The notes: generated from the letters alone by a model not told the origin. Shown: positions 16,925 to 26,712, counted from the stretch's first letter. The stretch: DNA of 64,000 bases from Bacteroidota bacterium (GCA_023417935.1 JAEZDY010000024.1:186001-250000); one strand, 5' to 3'. Program-made: numbers and translations.

Positions 16925-18652
16925 ATGATAAAAATAACCAGCATCAGCACTTTTATCATATTGCTTTTACAGGCAATATACCTGCCCGTTATAGCCCAGG
17001 AAAAAACGCTGCCTGACGTAGAGAAAGTTGCATTGTTTACTGACCGATCGGTTTATATTGCCGGTGAAAGTATTTGCTTTTCTGCCTTTATTATGCAGCC
17101 ATCGGCCAAACAGCCAATGAGCCTGATATTGTATGCTGAACTTATGGCAAATGATGGTAAGAGCTTGTCACGTGGGAAATTCAGTGCTATTGATTATGCT
17201 TCAAATGGTTGCCTTGAAATACCCTCTGATATTATTACCGGAGTTTACTTTATAAGAGCTTACACAAAGTATATGCGCAATGCCGGGGTCAATGCATATG
17301 CCTATAAAGCTATACGCATTGTTAACCCTTACCGCAATGAGGTAGTTACAGGTGATAAAGTAATTCACTTTAACAAAATACCAGGATTGGAGAATTACTA
17401 TAGTACTATTGAAATTGATAGTCTTAATTCCGAAGAAAAAACTGCTGAAAACGAACTAGTACGAAAACTGCCTGATATTACTACAAATAAGGCATTATAC
17501 TCACCAGGTGATCAGGTAACAATTAGTTTGAATCAACAATCCCCATCTGAAGTGGCACGATTATGTCTTTCTGTTGTGCCCACTGTTGCAGCATCCAATG
17601 CCAGTCCTGAACTAACAGAGCCGGAACGATCAGTTTCAACCCTTATATTTCACCCTGAAACCCGGGGTCTCACGATTTCAGGTGTAATGCGTGATGCTTC
17701 GGACGATAAGCTTATATCAAATAAGATTGTTAATTTATCAATCATTGGAGGAGGTCGCGATTTTATACCGGTAACAACAGATAATGATGGAAAATATTTG
17801 TTTGCCTTGCCTCACCTGAATGGTTACAGGGACTTATACCTGGGCACTTCAGGATCAGCAGGTAACAGGTTTAAGCTTTTGGTTGATAACGACTTTTGTG
17901 GTCTGCCGGTTGAATTACCAAATGCACGATTCACTCTAACTGAGGAGGAAAGAGAAATTGTTTATAATATGGCATTGAATGCAACTATCACTAAATCATT
18001 CCAGGAAGTAGAGACAAAGCATAACTATATCGACGAAGAAGAGAGCAGGGCTTTTTATGGAACACCAGTTCATACGCTTTTGCTGAATGATTATGTGCAA
18101 CTGCCTAACCTCGAAGAGTATTTCAACGAGCTTCCCGGGATGATCAAAGTTAGGAAGAAAGGCGGCAAGAAATATTTCAAAGTAATTGGAACTCAGCTTG
18201 AAATGGTTACAAATGACCCACTTGTTATGATTGACCTGGTTGCCGTTGATGATCCTGAAAAAGTATTAGCAGCCCCACCGGCATCAGTTGCCCGTATAGA
18301 AATGATAAACGAACCCTATCAAAAGGGAAATGTAGTGTATGGTGGTTTAATAAGTATCATTTCAAAACGTGGTGACTTTGCGGGAGTAGACCTTCCTGCT
18401 TCAGGGTTCTTTATCAATTTTCTTTTCCTGAGTGATACAGTTTCAGGAAAAACCAATGCGATTGCAGCGGACACATTACCTGATGCCAGAAATACAGTTT
18501 ACAGAATCCCTGAAATAATACCTGATTGGGAAAATACATCCTTTTCATTCACCGCTCCAGCCACCCCGGGCAAGTATGCAATTGTGCTTAATGGTGTTAT
18601 GAATGATGGCACTTTGACATCAAAAGCCGGATCTTTTGAAGTGAAAAGATAG
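16925..18652 (+). CDS. Exported MG2-like protein
   Basis: A 575-residue secreted protein with a signal peptide (about 1-24). Residues 32-60 (VEKVALFTDRSVYIAGESICFSAFI) have the DRxxYxxGExxxF pattern of macroglobulin MG2 domains. A Bacteroidota group of such exported proteins is encoded with TonB receptors. A middle part (about 240-310, GLTISGVMRDASDDKLISNKIVNLSIIGG) looks like a second beta-sandwich, and the end is another beta domain. No thioester motif was seen, so it is not a full alpha-2-macroglobulin. It is the last gene of the operon; function unknown. Confidence 0.8.
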   Translation: MIKITSISTFIILLLQAIYLPVIAQEKTLPDVEKVALFTDRSVYIAGESICFSAFIMQPSAKQPMSLILYAELMANDGKSLSRGKFSAIDYASNGCLEIPSDIITGVYFIRAYTKYMRNAGVNAYAYKAIRIVNPYRNEVVTGDKVIHFNKIPGLENYYSTIEIDSLNSEEKTAENELVRKLPDITTNKALYSPGDQVTISLNQQSPSEVARLCLSVVPTVAASNASPELTEPERSVSTLIFHPETRGLTISGVMRDASDDKLISNKIVNLSIIGGGRDFIPVTTDNDGKYLFALPHLNGYRDLYLGTSGSAGNRFKLLVDNDFCGLPVELPNARFTLTEEEREIVYNMALNATITKSFQEVETKHNYIDEEESRAFYGTPVHTLLLNDYVQLPNLEEYFNELPGMIKVRKKGGKKYFKVIGTQLEMVTNDPLVMIDLVAVDDPEKVLAAPPASVARIEMINEPYQKGNVVYGGLISIISKRGDFAGVDLPASGFFINFLFLSDTVSGKTNAIAADTLPDARNTVYRIPEIIPDWENTSFSFTAPATPGKYAIVLNGVMNDGTLTSKAGSFEVKR

Positions 18653-18791
18653 ACTTTCAGACGATGCTTACTGTTTGAACAAGTAATTTAAGATAGTTTA
18701 ATTTCTGCATTTCTCTGATATTCACAAATCTACATGTATGAGTATGAGTGTACATCTTACAACATGATTTTTAAACATTTGGATTATTTAC

Positions 18792-20462
18792 ATGTTTTTG
18801 ATTAGAGCAAAAAGTTGTATATTGCTCTTGCTTTATCAACCAAAAATACCTGCCTTGTACCGGATAGAATCGAAGATCAATACTTCATCAGAAGAATTTA
18901 AAAAAACAACGGAAGAATACAGCCGCCTCATAGCAACATACCGTGATCGAATGAACATGGTGACGTCAGGTGGCCCTGAATCTGCCATTAGTAAACATAA
19001 GGAACGAGGTAAATTACTTGCCCGCGAAAGAATTAACCTGTTGGTTGATCCCAACACGCCTTTCCTTGAGCTTTCACCAATGGCTGCCTATGACATGTAC
19101 AACAATGAGTTCCCTTCAGCAGGGATAGTTACCGGCATAGGCGTAGTTCATGGACGTGAAGCAATGATTGTAGCTAATGATGCTACAGTAAAAGGAGGAA
19201 CGTACATTGAGCAAACCATTCGTAAGCATGTAAGAGCACAGGAGATTGCCATGCAGAATCACCTGCCATGCGTTTATATGGTAGATTCAGGGGGTGTATT
19301 TTTACCTGAGCAATCAAAAGTATTTCCTGACAGGTTTGACTTTGGTCGATTCTTCTACAATCAGGCCAGGATGTCGGCTGCCGGTATTCCACAGATTGCC
19401 ATAGTCATGGGTTCGTGTACTGCCGGTGGTGCCTATGTGCCTGCCATGAGTGATGAAACCATCATTGTGAGGGAGCAAGGTACTATTTTCATAGGAGGTC
19501 CTCCACTTGTTAAAGCAGCTACAGGTGAAGAAGTAACAGCCGAAGAACTTGGCGGCGCAGTTGTTCACACTTCCATTTCAGGCGTTGCTGACCATCTGGC
19601 AGAGGACGACAGGCATGCAATACAGATATGCAGGGATATATTCCGCTCACTCAGGCCTTCAAACAGGCAAAAGTTGGATATAGTAAAGAGCATTCCGCCT
19701 TATTATGATCCTTCAGAATTGTATGGAATTGCACCGCTTGACCTCCGCAAACCGGTTGATTCAAAAGAGATCATAGCGAGGCTTGTTGATGAAAGCCGTT
19801 TTCATGAATTCAAGGCCAACTACGCGCCAACATTGGTTACCGGGTTTTCACATATTATGGGATATCCGGTAGGAATACTGGCAAACAGTGGTGTATTATT
19901 TGGCGAAACTGCACTTAAAGGCGCACACTTTATTGAATTATGCACTTCACGCAATGTTCCCATTTTATTCCTGCAAAATATCACTGGCTTTATTGTTGGC
20001 CGTGAGTATGAGCGCAGAGGCATTGCCCGCGATGGAGCCAAAATGGTACATGCTGTGGCCAATGCCAATGTTCCAAAGTTTACAGTTGTATTCGGTGGGT
20101 CATTTGGGGCCGGCAACTACGCTATGGCTGGCAGGGCTTATGATCCACATTTGTTGTTTATGTGGCCTAATGCCAAGATATCAGTTATGGGGGGTGAACA
20201 AGCAGCTGGAGTTCTCACTACTGTTAAAGAGGAACAACTTAAATCAAAAGGCCGACCTTTCCCTGATAATGAACGTGAAGAGCTCCGTCGTACTATTCTT
20301 CATAAGTACGAAGAAGAAGGATCAGCCTATTTCAGCACTGCACGACTTTGGGATGACGGAATTATAGATCCTGTGGAAACAAGAAAAGTTATTGCCATTG
20401 GCATCGCGACAGCGTCAAATAAAGTGTGGGAAGAAACAAAATACGGCGTATTCAGAATGTAA
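18792..20462 (+). CDS. mccB: Methylcrotonyl-CoA carboxylase, carboxyltransferase (beta) subunit
   Basis: Moves CO2 from carboxybiotin to an acyl-CoA. The sequence type and the cluster point to 3-methylcrotonyl-CoA (leucine breakdown). The 556 residues include the two crotonase-like halves: [17 protein letters not shown] (about 76-92), [28 protein letters not shown], then [31 protein letters not shown] and [30 protein letters not shown] and AYVPAMSDE favour MccB over propionyl-CoA carboxylase. The start is uncertain: the ATG gives an odd hydrophobic lead (about 20 residues) before the family-like [12 protein letters not shown], so a TTG at 18855 may be the true start. Confidence 0.9.
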   Translation: MFLIRAKSCILLLLYQPKIPALYRIESKINTSSEEFKKTTEEYSRLIATYRDRMNMVTSGGPESAISKHKERGKLLARERINLLVDPNTPFLELSPMAAYDMYNNEFPSAGIVTGIGVVHGREAMIVANDATVKGGTYIEQTIRKHVRAQEIAMQNHLPCVYMVDSGGVFLPEQSKVFPDRFDFGRFFYNQARMSAAGIPQIAIVMGSCTAGGAYVPAMSDETIIVREQGTIFIGGPPLVKAATGEEVTAEELGGAVVHTSISGVADHLAEDDRHAIQICRDIFRSLRPSNRQKLDIVKSIPPYYDPSELYGIAPLDLRKPVDSKEIIARLVDESRFHEFKANYAPTLVTGFSHIMGYPVGILANSGVLFGETALKGAHFIELCTSRNVPILFLQNITGFIVGREYERRGIARDGAKMVHAVANANVPKFTVVFGGSFGAGNYAMAGRAYDPHLLFMWPNAKISVMGGEQAAGVLTTVKEEQLKSKGRPFPDNEREELRRTILHKYEEEGSAYFSTARLWDDGIIDPVETRKVIAIGIATASNKVWEETKYGVFRM

Positions 20463-20533
20463 GAGGCTCTTTGGGGCTTTTCCCTGGGATATATAGTAAG
20501 TAATTAAGCATTAACAGGAATAAAGAAAATAAT

Positions 20534-21322
20534 ATGCAATATAAAACACTTGAAATTGAAAGAGGGGATCGCGTTGCTACAGTATGGCTGAACAGGCCCG
20601 AGATAAGGAATGCTTTTAATGAAGTAATGATTGGGGAACTTATTAGTGCCTTTAAGGAATTATCAATGGAGAAGACTGTTCAGATAATTGTACTGAGAGG
20701 AAAGGGCAAAGCCTTTTGCGCAGGTGCTGACCTGAACTGGATGCGCGATGTTGCAACCTATTCTTATGAACAGAATTTAAAAGAGAGCCTTCAATTGTCG
20801 GAGTGTTTCAATACAATTTATAATTGCCCGGTTCCCACTATTGCTGTTGTACATGGGGCTGCCATAGGTGGTGCCAATGGATTGCTTGCTGCCTGCGATA
20901 TGGCAGTATGTGATGATGATACAGTGTTCTCATTATCAGAAGTTAAGATAGGTATTGTGCCGGCATGCATATCACCTTTTGTAATAAAGCGGGTTGGCGA
21001 GTATGGCTCTAAAGAACTGATGCTCACAGGTCGCAGGATAAATGGTAAAGAAGCTGAGTGGTTCAGGCTTGTAAACAAATCACTCCCTGCACAAGAGCTC
21101 GACGAATATCTTGACAAACTGAAAGGAATGTTGCTTACCAGTGGTCCGAAAGCTGTTGGACATTGCAAAGTACTTATTGACCAGGTATCGAATAAGATAA
21201 CACTTCAGGAGGCCCTTACGTATACTGCCAAGATGATTGCTGAGATCCGTTCATCAGATGAGGGTCAGGAAGGCATGGCAGCTTTCCTCGAAAAACGTAA
21301 ACCAAACTGGGTTAAGGAATAA
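20534..21322 (+). CDS. liuC: Enoyl-CoA hydratase family, probable methylglutaconyl-CoA hydratase
   Basis: A crotonase-fold enzyme of 262 residues. The oxyanion-hole segments are FCAGADLNWM (about 64-73) and HGAAIGGANGLLAACD (about 111-126). The GADLNWM form and the position between the two MCC subunit genes indicate 3-methylglutaconyl-CoA hydratase, which makes HMG-CoA. The catalytic helix residues (SEVKIGIVPA) fit. It is followed 3 bp later by mccA. A general enoyl-CoA hydratase is the alternative. Confidence 0.85.
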   Translation: MQYKTLEIERGDRVATVWLNRPEIRNAFNEVMIGELISAFKELSMEKTVQIIVLRGKGKAFCAGADLNWMRDVATYSYEQNLKESLQLSECFNTIYNCPVPTIAVVHGAAIGGANGLLAACDMAVCDDDTVFSLSEVKIGIVPACISPFVIKRVGEYGSKELMLTGRRINGKEAEWFRLVNKSLPAQELDEYLDKLKGMLLTSGPKAVGHCKVLIDQVSNKITLQEALTYTAKMIAEIRSSDEGQEGMAAFLEKRKPNWVKE

Positions 21323-21325
21323 AAA

Positions 21326-23341
21326 ATGAAGATAAGCAAACTACTTATTGCAAATCGCGGAGAGATTGCACTACGCATAATGAGGACTGCCCGCATCATG
21401 GGCTACACGGTTGTTGCTGTTTATTCAGAACAGGACAAGCATGCCGCTCATGTTTTAGAGGCAGATGAACGTGTATATCTGCCGGGAGAAACACTGGCTG
21501 AAACATACCTCAATATCCAGGCTATTATTAAAGCAGCCAAAGAAACTAATGCTGACGCTATTCATCCCGGTTATGGTTTTCTGTCAGAAAATCCCTTGTT
21601 TGCTGAGGCTTGTGAGAAAGAAGGCATTCTGTTTGTAGGACCTTCTTCTTCCTCTATCAAGGCAATGGGTAATAAAATTGCTGCCCGTGAAATTGCAAAA
21701 AAACATGGAGTCCCGGTTACACCCGGAATTACCGGAACACCGGAAGAATTGTTGAAAAATTATCATGAAGTTGGTTTCCCTGCATTAGTGAAGGCTGCTG
21801 CAGGTGGTGGCGGGAAGGGTATGCGCATTGTACGATCGGAAAATGAGATAGCTAATGCATTACAGTCAACCGCAAGCGAAGCAGCCAACTATTTTGGAGA
21901 CAGTACTATATACATAGAACGCTTTTTTGAAAATCCCCGCCATATTGAGGTGCAGGTATTGGGCGATAAACATGGCAACATGATCCATCTATTTGAACGT
22001 GAATGTTCAGTACAAAGGCGGCATCAGAAAATAATTGAAGAAGCACCATCGCCTACACTTACCCCTGAGGTTCGTGAAAAAATGTGTGCCGCTGCTATTA
22101 CACTGGCATCCTCTATTGGTTATTATAATGCCGGGACTATTGAATTCCTTGTTGATCATGACCTGAACTTCTACTTTTTGGAGATGAATACAAGAATTCA
22201 GGTTGAACATCCGGTTACGGAGATGATCACAGGTGTTGATATTGTGAAAGAACAATTCCTTGTAGCTGAGGGTGAAAAGCTTTCGTACAACCAGAAAGAT
22301 CTTTCAATAAATGGTCATGCTATTGAAGTACGGGTTTATGCTGAAGATCCACAGAATAACTTCATGCCCTCACCCGGAACCATATTGAAATATTCATTTC
22401 CTGAAAACAAGTCAGTCCGTATTGACGATGCCCATTTGAAAGATGGGGCTCAGATATTCAGCAATTTTGACCCAATGATAAGCAAGGTCATTGCTCATGC
22501 TGATAATAGAACGGGTGCTATTGAAAAGCTGGTTGATTTTCTGCCACACTATACAATATTGGGTATAAAAACAAACCTGTCGTTCCTGGGAGTATTGCTT
22601 GAGCACTCTGATTACATTGGAAATAATGTACATACACGTTACCTCGATAACCATATTAAAGAACTGAATCAGCATTTTATCGGGTCAAAAAATGCCCTGG
22701 ATGAAGAGGTTCCGCTTAAAGCAGCCACGCTATATAGTATGCTGAATAGTAACGGAGCCAGTTCAAAGAAGTATAACAACTCTCCATCAGTAGATAAAAC
22801 TAATCACGCACTTTGGAACGAGATAGGCTATTGGAGGCTTTCAGGTAAAATTTCAGCTGAACTTGATAAGCAGGAATACATTCTTGATCAGCATTCATTA
22901 AAGCAGGATTCGCAAATGAGTAATAATGGTGCTTGCTTCACGATAAAGCTAAATGACAAAGAACATGATTTGTACATGGTTAAAGCACCCGATGATTCGA
23001 TACATATAAGATATGCCGGCCATGAATTTCATTTCTCTCGTCCCGATGTTGCTCCTTCTGATGAAACAAGCTTTACTGCAGTAAAAAGCCATAAAGCTGA
23101 TTCAGGAGACATTGTATCACCAATGCCGGGAAGAGTACTTTCAGTTAAGGTTGCCATAGGCGATAAAGTTAAAAAGGGCGATTTGCTTATGGTTATTGAA
23201 GCGATGAAGATGGAAAATAATATTATGGCTCCGTATGATGGATTAGTTGAAAAAGTTGATGTAAAACAAGGTGATAATGTTGACAACAGTTCTCACCTTA
23301 TACACCTCGCAAAAGAGGAAAATGTAAAAGATAATATATAA
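21326..23341 (+). CDS. mccA: Methylcrotonyl-CoA carboxylase, biotin-containing (alpha) subunit
   Basis: Carboxylates its own biotin with ATP and bicarbonate and hands the CO2 to MccB. In 671 residues: N-terminal biotin carboxylase fold (LIANRGEIALRIMRTAR), ATP-grasp with the glycine loop AAGGGGKGMRIV (about 153-164), FLEMNTRIQVEHPVTE (about 291-306), the biotin carboxylase C-terminal region, a variable linker (about 450-590) and the biotinyl domain with EAMKMEN, Lys628 being biotinylated. The linker fits MccA better than PccA but was not tested. Part of mccB-liuC-mccA-acyl-CoA dehydrogenase-hmgL. Confidence 0.92.
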   Translation: MKISKLLIANRGEIALRIMRTARIMGYTVVAVYSEQDKHAAHVLEADERVYLPGETLAETYLNIQAIIKAAKETNADAIHPGYGFLSENPLFAEACEKEGILFVGPSSSSIKAMGNKIAAREIAKKHGVPVTPGITGTPEELLKNYHEVGFPALVKAAAGGGGKGMRIVRSENEIANALQSTASEAANYFGDSTIYIERFFENPRHIEVQVLGDKHGNMIHLFERECSVQRRHQKIIEEAPSPTLTPEVREKMCAAAITLASSIGYYNAGTIEFLVDHDLNFYFLEMNTRIQVEHPVTEMITGVDIVKEQFLVAEGEKLSYNQKDLSINGHAIEVRVYAEDPQNNFMPSPGTILKYSFPENKSVRIDDAHLKDGAQIFSNFDPMISKVIAHADNRTGAIEKLVDFLPHYTILGIKTNLSFLGVLLEHSDYIGNNVHTRYLDNHIKELNQHFIGSKNALDEEVPLKAATLYSMLNSNGASSKKYNNSPSVDKTNHALWNEIGYWRLSGKISAELDKQEYILDQHSLKQDSQMSNNGACFTIKLNDKEHDLYMVKAPDDSIHIRYAGHEFHFSRPDVAPSDETSFTAVKSHKADSGDIVSPMPGRVLSVKVAIGDKVKKGDLLMVIEAMKMENNIMAPYDGLVEKVDVKQGDNVDNSSHLIHLAKEENVKDNI

Positions 23342-23357
23342 TTGTAAACTGGAACAC

Positions 23358-24503
23358 ATGGACTACAATCTAAGTGATGAGCATAAAATGATACGCAATA
23401 CTGTGCGTGATTTTGCTGAAAGGGAAATACGGCCGATTGCACAGGAACTGGATGAAAAAGCCGAGTTCTCACTTGAATTAACACGTAAACTTGGTGAGTT
23501 AGGCCTATTTGGGATATACCTTCCGCATGAATATGGAGGACAGGGCATGGATTATCTGTCGTACATTATAGCTGTTGAGGAACTTGCCAGGGTTGACGCT
23601 TCGCAGGCGGCTACCGTTGCTGCCCATAATTCATTGGGGATTGGCCCATTATATTACTATGGCACAGAAGAGCAGAAAAAGAAATATTTGCCACAGCTAT
23701 GCACAGGTGATGCACTATGGGCATTTGGTTTAACTGAACCTGATGCGGGAAGCGATTCAAGAGGTTCAAAAACAAAGGCAACCCTTGAAAACGGAGAATG
23801 GGTGATCAATGGTTCCAAGATATTCATTACCAATGGATCAGCTAGTATTTCAATCGGCGCTACTGTGCAGGCGGTTACAGGTGAAAAAGATGGCAAGAAG
23901 GAATTTACAACCATTATTGTTGACCGTGAAACAAAAGGATTTACCCGTCAGACCATGCACGGTAAGATGATGTGGAGAGCATCGGATACTGCACAACTTT
24001 TCTTTGATGACTGCCATGTGCCTGAATCAAATATTTTGGGTAAAAAAGGTGAAGGATCAAAGATTATGCTCGCTACCCTTGATGCAGGCAGGTTAAGCAT
24101 TGCAGCTATGGGATTAGGCTGTGCCCAGGGAGCTTATGAACTGGCACTGAATTATTCACAGGAAAGAAAACAGTTTGGGCAATCACTTTCCAAATTTCAG
24201 GTTATCTCCTTTAAACTTGCGGATATGGCCCTCAAGATAGAACTTGCACGCAATTTATTATATAAGGCATGCTGGTTGAAAGATTCAGGTCAGTCATTTG
24301 CAAAAGAGTCGGCAATGGCAAAGCTATACTGTTCAGAAATAGCCAAAGAGGTAGCAGATGAAGCTGTTCAAATTCATGGTGGCTATGGCTTGATGAAAGA
24401 TTATGAGATTGAACGTTTTTATCGCGACCAGCGTCTTTTGCAGATTGGTGAAGGTACTTCAGAAATTCAACGAATGGTTATTGCCCGGTATATACTTTCA
24501 TGA
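23358..24503 (+). CDS. Acyl-CoA dehydrogenase of the leucine-type cluster
   Basis: An FAD acyl-CoA dehydrogenase of 381 residues with FGLTEPDAGSDSRG (about 122-135), FITNGS, IHGGYGL and GEGTSEIQ. Position in an MCC cluster suggests isovaleryl-CoA as substrate. However, Glu365 lies at the catalytic-base position of short/medium-chain enzymes, while true isovaleryl-CoA dehydrogenases have a small residue there and take the base from another helix (DLER), which here reads LDAGR. It is thus closer in active-site layout to butyryl- or 2-methyl-branched acyl-CoA dehydrogenases. Electrons would go to the EtfAB encoded at the left end. It starts 16 bp after mccA. Confidence 0.9.
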   Translation: MDYNLSDEHKMIRNTVRDFAEREIRPIAQELDEKAEFSLELTRKLGELGLFGIYLPHEYGGQGMDYLSYIIAVEELARVDASQAATVAAHNSLGIGPLYYYGTEEQKKKYLPQLCTGDALWAFGLTEPDAGSDSRGSKTKATLENGEWVINGSKIFITNGSASISIGATVQAVTGEKDGKKEFTTIIVDRETKGFTRQTMHGKMMWRASDTAQLFFDDCHVPESNILGKKGEGSKIMLATLDAGRLSIAAMGLGCAQGAYELALNYSQERKQFGQSLSKFQVISFKLADMALKIELARNLLYKACWLKDSGQSFAKESAMAKLYCSEIAKEVADEAVQIHGGYGLMKDYEIERFYRDQRLLQIGEGTSEIQRMVIARYILS

Positions 24504-24547
24504 TCCATAATAGCAAAACATTCTCGCATCTGCAGGGTTAAATATTT

Positions 24548-25441
24548 ATGATACCTCGTAATGATGTGCTAAGAATCACTGAGTCTCCCCGCGATGCCCA
24601 ACAAGGGCTACCTTATGTAATTCCCTTTGAAAAAAGGGCTACTTACATCAATTCACTGCTCAAGGCAGGATATGATGTAATTGATTTCGGAAGTTTTGTT
24701 TCCCCAAAAGCCATTCCCCAAATGGCTGATCAGGATAAAGTGTTAGCACTTGTTGAGAAAACACTTGGAACGGCCAGGCTAATGGCAATTGTTGGAAATT
24801 TGAGAGGTGGTAAAGAAGCTGTTAGGGAAGAGAAGCTTGATATGATTGGCTTTCCCTATTCAATGTCAGAAACATTTCTCCAGCGGAATATTAATTCATC
24901 CACTCTTAAAGCCCTTGATACCATCGACTCACTTGCTTTGCTAGCTGCTGATGCAGGTAAAGAATTAAGGATATTTATGAGTATGGCTTTTGGCAATCCG
25001 TATGGTGATAAATGGAATATTGGAGAGATGCAAAAGCACATAGAACATTTCATGCATACCGGCATTAGAACTATTACTTTGTCAGATACAATCGGATTGG
25101 CAACTCCTGAATCTATTACCGGGATCTTCACAAAGATGATCAGTACTTATCCCGAAATGGAGTTTGGCTTGCATCTTCACACCTCTCCTACTGATTGGTA
25201 TCCTAAAATAAAAGCAGCATGGGATGCCGGCTGCCGCTCATATGACGGAGTGCTTAACGGGATTGGTGGTTGCCCTATGACCGGCTATGAAATGATTGGT
25301 AACCTCAATACACTGAACCTTCTGGAATTTGCCAAAAAGCATAACATACGCTCACGTCTTGATAAAAATGCATTGGGTGAGGCGCTCATGGTTGCGGGTG
25401 ATATCTACGAGATGAATGTTTGGCATAAAGCCATTGATTAG
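24548..25441 (+). CDS. hmgL: Hydroxymethylglutaryl-CoA lyase
   Basis: Splits HMG-CoA into acetoacetate and acetyl-CoA, the end of leucine breakdown. A 297-residue TIM barrel with ESPRDAQQG (12-20, Arg and Asp of the active site), GLHLHTS (metal His pair) and the flexible loop GIGGCPM with Cys242, the residue needed in this family. Last gene of the cluster. The Asp-Ala (RDAQQ) in place of the common Asp-Gly (RDGLQ) is a mild variant. A second HMGL-like gene at 32 kb lacks the cysteine, so this one is the better candidate for the classical reaction. Confidence 0.9.
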   Translation: MIPRNDVLRITESPRDAQQGLPYVIPFEKRATYINSLLKAGYDVIDFGSFVSPKAIPQMADQDKVLALVEKTLGTARLMAIVGNLRGGKEAVREEKLDMIGFPYSMSETFLQRNINSSTLKALDTIDSLALLAADAGKELRIFMSMAFGNPYGDKWNIGEMQKHIEHFMHTGIRTITLSDTIGLATPESITGIFTKMISTYPEMEFGLHLHTSPTDWYPKIKAAWDAGCRSYDGVLNGIGGCPMTGYEMIGNLNTLNLLEFAKKHNIRSRLDKNALGEALMVAGDIYEMNVWHKAID

Positions 25442-25647
25442 ACGGGCGATGAAACCCTCTTAAGTTTACGCTATTATTACTTGCTAACCACTTTTCCAAT
25501 GCAATGTATGCGCTGGTGGTGGCATTTATTGCAACTGATCATACCTAATTGGATTGCTGTTTAATTTTCATCAAACTCAATAACACCTGGCTCAACAACC
25601 ACAATGTTTCCAAGCACCAGCCAAAGGGAATTACAAAACCTTAATAG

Positions 25648-25676
25648 TTGATTACTAATATTTTTTTGTACTTTTG
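25648..25676 (+). promoter_or_regulatory. Promoter of the CorA-like gene
   Basis: TTG at 25648-25650, 18 bp, then TACTTTTG at 25669-25676, an exact TAnnTTTG -7 box followed by CA. The leader would be about 55 nt. Confidence 0.65.
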
Positions 25677-25723
25677 CACAGCTAAAAATATCCTAAGGGA
25701 ATGTAGAAAATAAATTACTTAAA

Positions 25724-25732
25724 AGAGGAGGG
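25724..25732 (+). promoter_or_regulatory. Strong Shine-Dalgarno site of the CorA-like gene
   Basis: AGAGGAGGG, 5 nt before the ATG at 25738. It is the second such strong site in the window and decides the start. Confidence 0.7.
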
Positions 25733-25737
25733 TTCCA

Positions 25738-26649
25738 ATGATTGAGACCATAAAAATAGGTACGCTAAGGTGGCATCATATACTTGACCCTACCGATGAA
25801 GATTTACAATTCCTGAAAGAAAATTTCCATTTCCATCCCCTGGATATTGAAGATTGCCGAAGCCGAACCAACCAGCGCCCTAAAATAGATATTTACGACG
25901 ATTACTATTTCCTTATACTTCATTTCCCTTACTTTGATCGTTGGAATCGTTTTTTGAAAGTTAAGGAGGTAAAAATCTTCTGGGGCAGTGATTTCATCAT
26001 AACCATTGGAAAATCGCATTGGGTTGTCAAGAACTTGTTTAATAGTGGTCGGGAACCCGATGATAATTATCAGGTACGGCAGGTTGGTACAAGTGATGCA
26101 CTGCTATATAAAATATTAGAACACCTGATGCTTGAATCACTATCATTGCTCAGCAAACTGGGTGTTGAGGTTGATCTCATTAACAGGGACCTCTTTAATA
26201 AAAAAGCGGAAAGGACAATTGAAAGAATTTCGCTTACCCGAAAGAACATCATACTTGTAAATACTGTGTTTAAACCACAGTTACGCCTGTTCCATAAATT
26301 TGAGTCAGGTGAAATAGAGGGTTACGCTGAGAACATGGAAGATTACTGGGGTAATATCCTCGACTACTACCAGAAGATGTGGGATATGACTGAAGATTAC
26401 CAGGAAATTGTTGAAGGTTTATCAAAGACCTTTGATTCACTCCAGACTAACCGAACAAATGAGATCATGAAGGTACTCACACTGATCTCGTCAATACTTT
26501 TGCCGCTAACTTTTATAGCAAGTTTATATGGGATGAATATAGGCTTGCCCTTCCAGAATGAACATTATTCATTTTGGTTGTTAATGGTTTTCATGCTTGC
26601 TTTGGCGAGCAGTATGATATTCCTGTTTAAGCGCAAACGCTGGATGTGA
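25738..26649 (+). CDS. CorA-family divalent cation transporter
   Basis: Inner-membrane Mg2+/Co2+ channel of the CorA family, forming pentamers in known members. The 303 residues have a large cytosolic N-terminal part (1-240) with long helices, then two membrane helices at the end. The first closes with the signature YGMNIG (GMN selectivity motif). The loop after it (LPFQNEHYS) is short, and the tail KRKRWM is basic. It has its own promoter and ribosome-binding site. The sequence right after its stop consists of 22-bp repeats. Confidence 0.93.
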   Translation: MIETIKIGTLRWHHILDPTDEDLQFLKENFHFHPLDIEDCRSRTNQRPKIDIYDDYYFLILHFPYFDRWNRFLKVKEVKIFWGSDFIITIGKSHWVVKNLFNSGREPDDNYQVRQVGTSDALLYKILEHLMLESLSLLSKLGVEVDLINRDLFNKKAERTIERISLTRKNIILVNTVFKPQLRLFHKFESGEIEGYAENMEDYWGNILDYYQKMWDMTEDYQEIVEGLSKTFDSLQTNRTNEIMKVLTLISSILLPLTFIASLYGMNIGLPFQNEHYSFWLLMVFMLALASSMIFLFKRKRWM

Positions 26650-26712
26650 AGGTTGGAATACGTACAAAGATCCTTGGTAATACGGACAAGGATCCTTGGT
26701 AATACGGACAAA
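26647..26712. repeat. 22-bp tandem repeat after the CorA-like gene
   Basis: Two units (26669-26690 and 26691-26712) are identical except for the last base; each contains ATCCTTGGTAATACGGACAA. A third, degenerate unit (26647-26668) precedes them, sharing AATACG-ACAA at the same offset, and begins at the stop codon. The joint between units 1 and 2 makes the palindrome CAAGGATCCTTG. Not a terminator by shape. Confidence 0.8.

Noticed and set aside
25499..25564. Tryptophan attenuator controlling trpS
   Set aside because: It is on the opposite strand from trpS, and the nearest gene downstream is unrelated to tryptophan; kept only as a low-interest observation.
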